64,000 bases of DNA from Panax quinquefolius. Lineage: Eukaryota; Streptophyta; Magnoliopsida; Apiales; Araliaceae. The translations under genes and the position numbers were made by a program. Below the pieces are notes generated by a model. The model searched no databases, was not told where the DNA came from, and worked only from the letters and a program-made list of their open reading frames with translations. Below are positions 55,290-64,000 of this stretch, one piece after another. How positions within the stretch are numbered: position 1 is the first letter of the stretch; each line of letters starts with the position of its first letter. Where the stretch lies: positions 9,794,160-9,858,159 of the forward strand of contig CM035171.1 in assembly GCA_020205615.1 (NCBI GenBank), written 5' to 3'.

Positions 55290-56235
55290 GTTTTTATGGC
55301 AATGTTTGAGAATGTCGATTTGAGAATATTAACAATGGAAATGAGGCCGTGGAGATGCTGTACTCACCAACGAGGAGAACGCGTGCAACAGTGGCAATGT
55401 TCCTCCCGTGAACAACACCATTGAAGCGAGATGATGAGCGAGGGATGTTTAGAAGTTTTTTTGCGATTCATGCAAAATCGATTTGAGGAGACTCGTGTTC
55501 AAAATACGGGAGAAATGATAGCAATTCACGGGTTGTCACAATGAAGCGCTTCAAAGAGTTGGGACCACGAGAATTTAAGGAAAGCGGATCCGATCATGGC
55601 GGAAACATGGGTCAAGCAAATTACCAAGATATTCGATGTCTTGGGGTGCGGAGGAACAGAAGGTTCCATTCGCCACCTTTATGTTAGTGGCGAAGCGAGA
55701 GATCATCGGTGGAGAGTCTCAGTGAAGCGTACTCCATCCAAACCGCACTCAAAGATGTCTTGGGAGACGTTTGAAGCTATTTAATGACAAATACTTTCAC
55801 GAAAGTGTTCAAATCGTATGAAGAAGTGGAGTTCATCGATTGGAACAAAACAACATGACGGTGTCTCAAGATCGAGGCAAAGTTTGCGAGTTATCCGGTT
55901 TTGCACCTCATTTGGTGGAGAATGAGGAACGATGACGTGGATGTTTCTTAGAGGTTTGAAACCCGCGTACGTCGATATCTCATTTCTCATAAATTTTCTC
56001 TTTATTCGGATGTTAAATGAGGCTTAATTATTAGAGCGAGATAACGAGTACGGTCAACCGAGGACCACAACCAGATCGTACAGAGATAGCGATCAACAAA
56101 ATAATGATAACCAAACGGAGAAAAGAAACAGACGGATAAAAATGGTAACCACTGGGTGGTAATCATGGCCATGAAAATAGAAAAGCGAGTCGGGAGGAGA
56201 TTTTAAAAAGAGAGATTTAACAAATGACCATGTGA
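55290..56235 (+). pseudogene. gypsy-2 gag (heavily frameshifted)
   Basis: Aligned by eye with gypsy-1 gag. Recognisable pieces are KQITKIFDVLGC near 55610-55650, a VPFATFM-like segment near 55662-55680, SWETFEA near 55758 and FLRGLKPA-like near 55945-55970. Each piece lies in a different frame after one- or two-base losses. No long gag frame survives. Confidence 0.75.
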
Positions 56236-56279
56236 AGACGCAGCGGTCGTGACAAGAATCGGTTCTAAGGGAGGAGAAA

Positions 56280-56415
56280 CGACCACCCCATTCATATCTA
56301 CAAATCACGAAAAAGAGGACATATCGGTCAAACCGCCTGACAGTTCAAGGTATGCTATAATTGTGGAAAGGAAGGACATATCGCTCGAGATTATCAAGAT
56401 GGCGAAACCTAGTTC
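56280..56415 (+). pseudogene. gypsy-2 zinc knuckles
   Basis: The second knuckle is readable as CYNCGKEGHIARDYQD near 56352-56400, with the last Cys replaced by Tyr. The first is broken (ICKSRKRGHIGQ). The positions match the two knuckles of gypsy-1. Confidence 0.75.
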
Positions 56416-56529
56416 AATGAGGGGACGGTGACTCAAAAGATCGTCCCAAAAAAGTCAAAGTCAACGATTAGGAAAGAAGTTTGTTGTGGATCGGTCATAA
56501 TCGCGAGAACCCAAACGAGGTGATCACGG

Positions 56530-56992
56530 GTAAGCTATTTATAAATTCTTGCGAAGTTTATACCTTACTTGAATCTGGTCTACCCATTCATTTATCTCTC
56601 TCGCGTGTGCTCAACGTTTAAACTTGACTCGGAGAAATTAGACTTTGACCTATCTGTGGAAACTCCGTTAGGAGAAAATTTTCATCACATCCACTTGTTT
56701 ATAAATCTTGTTTGATTCAAGTTGGCACCATCACCTTACACACCCGACCTTATCTCTTTAAAGATACTTGCTTTTGATGTGATTTTAGGGATTGATTGGT
56801 TAACTACTCATCATGCCAAAATTGATTGTTTTCGTAAGGTTGTTAGTTTTCATGTTCCTAACCAACTTGACTGTTATGCAATTCAAGCAACTAAACCATT
56901 AAAATCAATCACTATCATATCTAATCATAAAGCTATTCGTTTATTGAAAAAGCGGATGTCAAGCTTTCTTAACCCATGTTATGGATTTGAAT
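56530..56992 (+). pseudogene. gypsy-2 protease relic
   Basis: The open stretch 56722-56992 carries AFDVILGIDWLTTHHAKIDC, the C-terminal block of the Ty3/gypsy aspartic protease. The upstream active-site region is frameshifted and no DSGA/DTGA motif is left intact. It then runs toward the linker before reverse transcriptase. Confidence 0.8.
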
Positions 56993-57039
56993 AAAGACAC
57001 GTCAAATTTGAATAATATTCTGTTGTTATTGACTTTCCG

Positions 57040-57850
57040 ATGTATTTCCAGAAGAACTTCCCGCCTACCCCGAACGTGAAGTTGAATTCTTTATTGATCT
57101 TGAACCCGGTACAAAAGCCCATTTCTAAAACCCCATATCGAATGGCTCTATTGAACTTGGGAGTTAAAGGTCCAACTACGAGAATTGTTGGACATTGGTT
57201 TCATTCGTCTAGTACATCTCCTTGGGGTGCTCTGTTTTATTTGTAAAGAAGAAAGACGGGGAGTATGCGACTTTAGTATTGACTATCGGAATTGAACCAT
57301 GTCACCATCAAGAATAGGTATCCTCTACCTCGTATTGATGACTTGTTTGACCAAATTCAAGGGCACAATTCTTTTCAAAAATCGATCTTCGATTACGGAT
57401 ATCATCATCATTTGAAGATTAGAATCGAGGATATTCCAAAGACGCCTTTAGAACTCGGTACGGGCATTATGAATTCTTAGTCATGTCTTTCGGACTAACT
57501 AATGCTCCTGCGGCTTTCATGGATATGATGAACCGAGTATTCAAGGAATATTTGGATCAATTCGTTGTTGTCTTTATTAATGACATCCTCATATATTCCA
57601 AAAGCCGTGAAGATCATGAGCACCATTTGAAGCTGGTACTCCAAAGGCTTCGTGAAAACCAACTATATGCCAAATTGAAGAAATGCGAGTTCTGGCTTGA
57701 GGAAGTAGCATTCCTTGGGCACGTGGTGTCGAAAACATGGAGTATCTGTTGATCCGTGAAGATTGAAGCAATACAAAGTTAGGAGCAACCAAAGTCGGTG
57801 ATCAAGACGTAGCTTTTGGGCTTAAATGGTTATTATCGGAGATTCGTGGA
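57040..57850 (+). pseudogene. gypsy-2 reverse transcriptase (broken, altered active site)
   Basis: Blocks in order: LPAYPEREVEFFIDL-like start (57058), PISKTPYRMA (57119 on), a broken FVKKKDG segment (57235), LNHVTIKNRYPLPRIDDLFDQ (57289-57350), then [22 protein letters not shown] (57486 on) and [12 protein letters not shown]. The catalytic pair is normally FIDDILIYS; here codon 57579-57581 is AAT, so the first Asp is Asn. The domain then reads [25 protein letters not shown] and VAFLGHVVS. Frame changes occur near 57245, 57285 and 57475. It would be inactive even if the frame were open. Confidence 0.9.
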
Positions 57851-58340
57851 AGGGTTTTCTCGAATCGCTACTCCATTAACTCAAATAACTCGGAAGGATA
57901 CAAAATTCGTTTGGAGCGAAGAATGCGAGAAAAGTTTCCAAGAGCTTAAGAGGAGACTTATTTGACTGTTTCTAACAATACCATCTGGTTCGGATGGATT
58001 TGTTATCTACAACGATGCTTGAGCAAAGGGTTAGGATGTGTTCTCATGCAACGTGGGAAAGTCATAGCCTATGCCTCGCGACAACTTAAAGAGTATGAGA
58101 GGAATTATCCTACTCATGATCTAGAGTTAGCGTGATCGTTTCAGCGCTAAAAATATGGAGCACTATCTATATGGGGAGAAAGTGGAGATATATTCGGACC
58201 ATAAAAAGCCTTAAATATTTCTTCACTCAAAAAGAACTCAACATCGCGGCGTGACGTTGGCTCGAGCTATTGAAAGACTACGACCACACTATTCAATACC
58301 ATCCCGGTAAAAAGCGAACGTGGTAGGTGGACGCATTGAG
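57850..58340 (+). pseudogene. gypsy-2 RNase H (broken)
   Basis: Segments include [16 protein letters not shown] (about 57910-57957), a [20 protein letters not shown] stretch (58029-58088), then [14 protein letters not shown] and a frameshifted end with the HSDHKSLKY-like and DYDHTIQYHPGK-like blocks near 58193-58315. This order is normal for Ty3/gypsy RNase H. Confidence 0.8.
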
Positions 58341-58778
58341 TAGAAGATCATATCTGAACGAGAACGAGTGCGATGATGTCAAGTATACGCGTAGAGCCAA
58401 CTTTAATAGAAAAAGTTAAGGTTACTCGAGCCAGGCCGGAGGAGCCGATCGTATGAAGAAGAAAGTACAAGAAGGAGCTATTCCTAAGCGAGAATTGATG
58501 AAGAAGGAATACTTGAGTCCACTCTGACTTTGTGTTCTAACGACTACGATTTGAAGTACAAGATTATGATGGAGGCACACAATCGCCATTTGCAATCCAT
58601 CCTGGAAGTACTAAAATGTATCGTGATCTTGACATACATTTTGGTGGAACAATATGAAGAGAGAGATTGCAAAGTTTATCTCGATGTGTTTAAATTGCCC
58701 GGTGTGTAAAGCGGAGCATCTTGTACCTAAGAGGTCCGTTGCAACCACTTGAGATTCGAAATGGAGGTAGGGAACATT
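58340..58778 (+). pseudogene. gypsy-2 integrase, N-terminal part
   Basis: The histidine/cysteine zinc-binding region is traceable (AHNRHLQSI-like near 58576, then CLNCPVCKAEH-like near 58692-58720), followed by KRSVATT and the segment ending WEHI at 58778. The catalytic core then continues at 61403 after the solo LTR. Confidence 0.75.
58774..58778. repeat. 5-bp target duplication, left copy (solo LTR)
   Basis: ACATT, repeated exactly at 61403-61407 on the other side of the inverted LTR. Restoring one copy joins WEHI to ITMDF of the integrase. Confidence 0.95.
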
Positions 58779-59326
58779 TGTGGCGCCCCAAAATAGGTAT
58801 ACATCACCTATTCGAGTTGTCAATACATGATACGAAACAACTACAACTTTATTATTACAACAAGAAAAAGCGTGAGTTTGAATACAAATATTATCTTCTG
58901 ATAATATCTATACTCAAATAAATCCTCATCACATTTATTGATACATTATTTTACAAAAATGGGTGAGGACTACTAAACAATCCTTTCTAAAACCTTCATT
59001 CCATACCCCTAACTACATCGCTTATATTCTCGCCTCCACGAGAAAAATGGAACAAAAGGAAAAGGGTGAGCTCAACTAGCTCGATAGAAAGAATATTATG
59101 ACTAAGATAATATACAACAAATTACCGATAGTCTTCAACAGGGAAAAATTTAATAGAATACAATAGACAACAAATTTTAAATCAATATTCGCAATGAAAT
59201 AATAATTCATTAGAAGAGTTAAGTAGAGAATGCAAACTACTATCTTCTATGTATGAATTTAAAAGTTCATCGCTCTATCTTTTATCCACATAACAACAAT
59301 CCATAAACATCTGGAATCAAATATTC

Positions 59327-59455
59327 ATCTTTGCACTACAGAGCCAAAGATATTCATCGATTAATTCGTGTTCATTTAAACACTGTTCATCTTTGCACTA
59401 CTGAGCCAAAGATATTCTTCAGAAATCATTCATCTTTGCACTACGGCCAAAGATA
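59327..59455 (-). repeat. Palindromic array in the solo LTR
   Basis: Three units of ATCTTTGCACTAC...GCCAAAGAT (59327-59351, about 59388-59412 and 59430-59452), the inverted form of the gypsy-2 LTR units. Each pairs with itself as an imperfect hairpin. One unit fewer than the four of the 5' LTR. Confidence 0.85.
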
Positions 59456-60170
59456 TTCAATAATATCATCATTTAAGATCGAGGATGATGAAAAATATTT
59501 TTAAAGAAACGAATCCAAAGGAAACAAAATGACAAGGATTAAGGATTAAGGATTCGTACTTTATTTTATCCACGTCCAAAAATAACTCAAAAAATAATCA
59601 CAAGGTGGTGTAAAATTCAAGAATGATCAAAACATGGATACAATCGAGCTAGTATCCGAATAGATGTTTTTGGACAAAAAGAAGAAATTTTATTTTTCGA
59701 TGAATAGTCAGTATCGTGAATAGTCTTGATATCGTGAATAGTCTTCAGATATCGTGAATAAGAATCTCGACACCAAAAGATAGAAATTCCACAAAAACAT
59801 TTTCACGCTTCATGAATAGTACTTGTGAATAAGAATCTCGTGAATATTAACTCATGAATAGTAACTCGTGAATAGTAACTCATGAATAAGTAACCCCGAC
59901 ATGAAAAAGTTCCAAATTTGATAAAAGTTCCAACCAATATTTCAAAGATAATGATATTGAAGAAATAATATCATTACTGAAAAATAATATCCCTTACCTC
60001 AAAGAATCATTACTTGGAAGGAAAGATCGGAAGTGATCTTTGAATGAAACTTGTCTTGAACAAAGAACTCTCAAATTATCTAAATACTCACAAAATACGC
60101 TCAATAATATAGAGAGAGAGAAGAGAAAAACTTTGTTTACGGTGTGATTTTCAATTCTAACTTAGCCCTC

Positions 60171-60178
60171 TATTTATA
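60171..60178 (-). promoter_or_regulatory. LTR TATA box, solo LTR
   Basis: TATAAATA on the minus strand. If active it would drive transcription leftward, antisense to gypsy-2 reverse transcriptase and gag. Confidence 0.5.
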
Positions 60179-61402
60179 GAAAATGTTAGCCCGTAGAAGC
60201 GGACTTGACTTGCTACTACACGATGGCTTTACTCTACTACTATTGCCACCCACCACATTTGAAATAAAATTCAGCACATTTTTTTACCAACCACAAGTGG
60301 GGCCCACTCAATTCTAGAATTTTCCACCAAAATCAATTATAACCCTACTTTCCTAATCGACACCTCTTAAAATTCATAACAAATCATTCGTGCATTTTTA
60401 ACGGTTCAAAATTTGTGGACATATACTCAACTTATGTATGTACAACATACCCAAAAATTACCACAATCCAACGGTTTGATTAAAAATTATAACCCCGAAT
60501 ATATCTCAAAACCCCGATTTGATTTTTAATACCTCCAATCCGATAAAATACTTGATAAAACACCTCAACAATAATTTCTTCATTTATAACCACATAAATA
60601 AATCCATCATTTATATCCACATAAAATAAATATTTCTTTATCATATGAATCAATAATTAATTATTCACAAATAATATTACGTAATCACAATTATGACAAC
60701 CAAAGCCGCTCCTCCAGAGAAAGAGGGGCTTTCCAATAAGGATCTCTCTCTTCTTGGCGCAATTAGGTGACCAAACCTCTCATTGATGTAACTTTCTAGA
60801 CATTGCCAATAATGCTATCTAATAATATTATTTAAATAATATGAATTATTGATCCGATAATGGAGATAATGTCAAAGATGACAATTATTGAACAACAATA
60901 ATATAAAATATCAACGCAAAGAATTATTGAATCAATAAAATAAAATATTAAACAAGAATTCATGTGAAAATTATTGAGTAGTGCCTTCTACGTAAGGATC
61001 AATAATTCAACAATCTTGCAATACCGTGGTGTCTTCTTTAACTGACCACGCCAGATTCATCGTATTTTAACCACCGGGTATTCCAACAGTCTTAATTGGT
61101 AACAACTACTGGCAGTTATTTTTAACCAACTTATATTTGTGCTTTCTTCAACCAATCGCTTTCCGTTATGGGGCCCACACATGGTCGCTTGCATGTGGTC
61201 GTCTTTAATATTCCCCGACAAGCATTGAATATTCCTCGACCAATAGAATATTCCCCGACAACAATGAATATTTTATAACCACTTGCTTATTTTGAAATAT
61301 TTGCGTATTTAACCCCTAACTATCCACATTAATCAAATCAACCCTTACTATTTCAAAATTAGAGAAAATTAAATTTCATTAATAATAAGTTGGGGTCTTA
61401 CA

Positions 61403-62170
61403 ACATTACCATGGATTTCAATTCTGATTATCTTCCTACGGTTTCTCAAGGCATCAATGCTATTTGGGTTATTGTTGATAGATTAACCAAGTCTCCTCTT
61501 TCTTTCCGATCACGGAGACTTATTCCTCGAACGCTTCTTGCTAGTATGTACGTGAATGAGATTGTGAGGTTGCATGGCATGCTGTATCCATATAGTTTCG
61601 GATCGTGACCCAAGATTCACTTCAAGATTTTGGGTTAGCTTGCAAAAAGCTATGGGCACGCAGTTTGCGATTTAGTTCTAAGCATACCATCCCCAAACGG
61701 ACGACAATCGAGAGGACTATTCAAACTGTTGAACATCTATTAAGACTCGTGTCCTGAACTTCAAGGGTAGTTGGGATAAGTATTTACCATTGGTGGAATT
61801 CTCCTACAACAACAGTTATCGAGCAAGTATAGGTGTGGCTCCATTCAAGCATTATATGGGCGAAAATGTCGTTCTCGATATGTTGGGATGAGGTGGGTGA
61901 AACAACATTGTTGGGACCCGAGTTAAGACGTATGACTACCGAAAAGATCCAAATGATTCGACAACGTATACAAACACAAGATCGACAAAAAGAGTTATGC
62001 GGATCTTCATCGAAAGGAGGTGGAATTTAATGTAGGGGATCATGTATTGTTGCCGGGTTGCTCCATGGAAGGGAGTTACAAGATTTGGGAAGAGAGGAAA
62101 GCTCAATCCACGATTTATTGGTCCATTTCAAATTCTTGACCGAGTAGGAAATGTAACCTATAGACTTGCG
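61403..62170 (+). pseudogene. gypsy-2 integrase, core and C-terminal part
   Basis: This resumes with ITMDFNSDYLPTVSQG and AIWVIVDRLTKS (61408-61490), which holds the first catalytic Asp. Then come IVRLHGM and the frameshifted [13 protein letters not shown] segment with the second Asp (about 61598-61625), a YHPQTDGQSERT-like segment (about 61685-61715), LLRTCVL and FSYNNSY (about 61795-61820). The C-terminal GDHVLLR-like and KLNPRFIGPFQILDRVGNVTYRLALP block is open at about 62098-62176. Confidence 0.85.
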
Positions 62171-62491
62171 TTACCTCGAGTATGTCTCGTGTTCATAATG
62201 TGTTTCACATATCCGTATTTCAGAAATATGTGAAAGACCCAACCACGTTATTGAAGTTAGAACCGGACGAGATAGCAGAAGACTTAACGTATGAGGAGGT
62301 ACCATCAAGATCTTGGATAGGAAGGAGCATGTCCTACGCTAAGAAAGTCATACCACAAGTTAAAGTTTTGTGGAGGAATCATGCTATAGAGGAAATGACC
62401 AGAGGAATTGGAAGCGGAAATGAAAGCGAGATATCCTCACCTTTTCAAACACCAGTATCGTCGACGTCCAATTTCGAGGACGAAATTTCAT
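62170..62491 (+). pseudogene. gypsy-2 pol C-terminus
   Basis: An open stretch at 62182-62493 reads SRVHNVFHISVFQKYVKDPT, then EDLTYEEVPSRSWIG, then VIPQVKVLWRNHAIEE, and ends in a Ser-rich tail. The VKVLWRNH block is the usual end of integrase and chromodomain-region in chromovirus-type polyproteins, but the canonical aromatic residues of a chromodomain are not all evident. Confidence 0.75.
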
Positions 62492-62503
62492 AAGGAGGGA
62501 GGT
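62492..62503 (+). other. gypsy-2 polypurine tract
   Basis: AAGGAGGGAGGT directly before the TGTAAGACCCC of the 3' LTR. Confidence 0.85.
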
Positions 62504-64000
62504 TGTAAGACCCCAAAATTTTAAATAAAAAGGAATTTCCTTTATTTATTATTTTGAAATAGTAAGGGTTGATTTGATTAATGTGGATAGTTAAGGGTTA
62601 AATACGAAATATTTCAAAATAAGCAAGTGGTTATAAAATATTCATTATCGTCGGGGAATATTCGTTTGGTCGTGGAATATTAAATCGCTGTCGGGAATAT
62701 TCGCATTTACGGCAGTAGCGACCATGTGTGGGCCCCATAACTAAAAAGCGATTGGATGAAGAAAACGACAAATATAAGTTGTTTTTAAATAATCTACGTA
62801 GTTGTTACAAGTTAATCTTGTTAAAATACTCTGTGGTTAAAACACAAGAAGCACTACCAGTATTGCACCAATTATATCCTTACGTGAAGGCACTACTCAA
62901 TAATGGTTACGATAATTCTTCGTTCAAAGATTTTATTGAGTTAATAATTCTTTGCGTTGATATTTTATATTCATTGTTTCAATAATTGTCATTACACAAG
63001 ATTTTTTTCAATATCGAAGCAATAATTCATATTATCCTGAATAATATTATTAGATAACATTATTGGCAATGTCTAGAAAGTTCTGCTCTAAGGAGAGGTT
63101 TGGTCACCTAATTGCGCGCCAAAGAAGAAATTCTTTATTGGAAAGCCCTCTTCCTGCAGAGGCTGCCCCTTGTCAATATTGTGATTCGTAATATTATTTG
63201 TGAATAATTAATTATTGATTCATATGATGAGGAAAATATTGATTTTATATGGATATAGATGGAGAAAATTTTAAAATGACAATTGTTGAAAATTAATATT
63301 TTATCTTTTTCCTCGATAAAATAATTCATTTAAATATATTATTTTAATAATATATTAACTGGTGATATTTTTACAAATAATGGGGATATATGAGTATACG
63401 AGGAGGAAGAGTATTTTTGTTGCAATAAATGTTTAAAACATGTTAAACATGTCTCATGGACCCCATTTATCGATCGAAATTTGATTATAAATTTTGTAAA
63501 ATCGACCGTTTGTGGATTTCGGTTAATTTCTATTTGGAATTTGGAAAACTTTCTTCTGCAAAGTTGTAGAGAATTGAATTTCCTATAAAAACTCATGAGA
63601 TTCGAATTTTCTGATGAAAGGGCTATTTATTATGAATTATTGAAGTTCGAAGCTCAAAATAATTGATTTTTGTAAGTTTTAATTATTTATTTTATGAAAA
63701 ACGTTTTTATCATTTCTTTCTAGAAGGTTGGCATGTGGTAAATGTTGGGATCTGATTTCCAAAGAGGCGTAGGAAATTTATTAATAATAATATATTTTAT
63801 TAAATTTTACGCTTTTGCTGTTCTAAAGCGTTTTCCTATAAATAGGTGCTTAGGTTAAATTGAAAATCACACCGTAAATCTGAAGTTTTCTCTATATTAT
63901 TATCGAGCGTATTCTTGTGAGTATTTTGAGTATACTTTGAGTATTGCTATACTGGTGCAAGTCCAAGTCATAGCCTTTATATCCTGTTTCTTTAAATTTG
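62504..64000 (+). repeat. gypsy-2 3' LTR (truncated by window end)
   Basis: Begins TGTAAGACCCC and tracks the 5' LTR to the window end, including TATAAATA at 63837-63844. By the length of the 5' LTR it should end near 65290, beyond the window. It differs from the 5' LTR by many small indels as well as substitutions. Confidence 0.92.

Larger units (their letters stand above)
58779..61402 (-). mobile_element. Solo LTR of the gypsy-2 family, inverted, inside gypsy-2 integrase
   Basis: On the plus strand it runs from TGTGGCGCCCC to GGGGTCTTACA, the reverse complement of the gypsy-2 LTR ends. It is 2624 bp against about 2791 for the gypsy-2 5' LTR. It holds the TATA box (60171-60178, minus), the palindromic array (59327-59455) and the short ATTCACGA repeats, all inverted. 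A perfect 5-bp duplication shows it arose by insertion followed by LTR-LTR recombination. No internal region remains. Confidence 0.95.
52336..64000 (+). mobile_element. Ty3/gypsy retrotransposon gypsy-2 (right end outside window)
   Basis: Order: 5' LTR (52336-55126), primer site, gag, zinc knuckle, protease, reverse transcriptase, RNase H, integrase, polypurine tract, 3' LTR (from 62504). This order and the TGTAAGACCCC/GGGGGCGTCAC LTR ends place it in Ty3/gypsy. Reading frames are broken by many 1-2-base losses. A solo LTR of the same family splits the integrase at 58779-61402. The final KVLWRNH-type segment near 62360-62380 resembles the C-terminal region of chromoviruses such as Tekay/Del, an inference. 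It is inserted in copia-2; the left flank is AAAAG (52331-52335). Confidence 0.92.

Overview
The window is nuclear DNA of a eudicot plant. The evidence is AT-rich sequence, spliced genes with GT-AG introns, plant-only families (HOS1, a USP-kinase-U-box protein, a plant HAD class IIIB acid phosphatase), and Ty1/copia and Ty3/gypsy LTR retrotransposons with plant-type initiator-Met primer sites. I could not fix the species.

Layout. (1) 1-13556 is a decayed Ty1/copia element (+). A 9-kb Ty3/gypsy element (3480-12463) has inserted into its reverse transcriptase, with a perfect 5-bp target duplication. (2) 14541-48385 is a gene island. It holds a quinone oxidoreductase relic (-, two in-frame stops, 3' exons absent), HOS1 (-, ten exons, 977 aa), a USP/kinase/U-box E3 ligase (+, nine exons, 807 aa), a short membrane receptor-like pseudokinase (-, two exons, 356 aa) and a secreted HAD acid phosphatase (-, three exons, 268 aa). 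All exon joins were checked for reading frame by hand. (3) About 50851-64000 is a second nest: a minus-strand copia fragment, interrupted by a gypsy element (52336 to beyond the window), whose integrase is split by an inverted solo LTR of the same family (58779-61402, perfect 5-bp target duplication).

HOS1 and the U-box kinase gene are divergent across about 3.6 kb. The U-box gene and the pseudokinase gene are convergent. The U-box gene carries unrelated repeats in introns 1, 3, 4, 5 and 6 but its coding frame is intact. From memory, the relic, U-box kinase and pseudokinase match the order of Arabidopsis loci near At5g61510-At5g61570, with HOS1 as an extra gene between them; this needs a search.

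The most unusual structure is in the gypsy LTRs. Downstream of each LTR TATA box, in what should be transcribed leader, lie tandem arrays of imperfect palindromes. Different elements carry different versions of what looks like one evolving hairpin repeat. The gypsy elements also differ from each other, and LTR from LTR, by many 1-4 base indels, so consensus or assembly error in these repeats is possible. No CRISPR arrays, operons, rRNA genes or convincing tRNA genes were seen.
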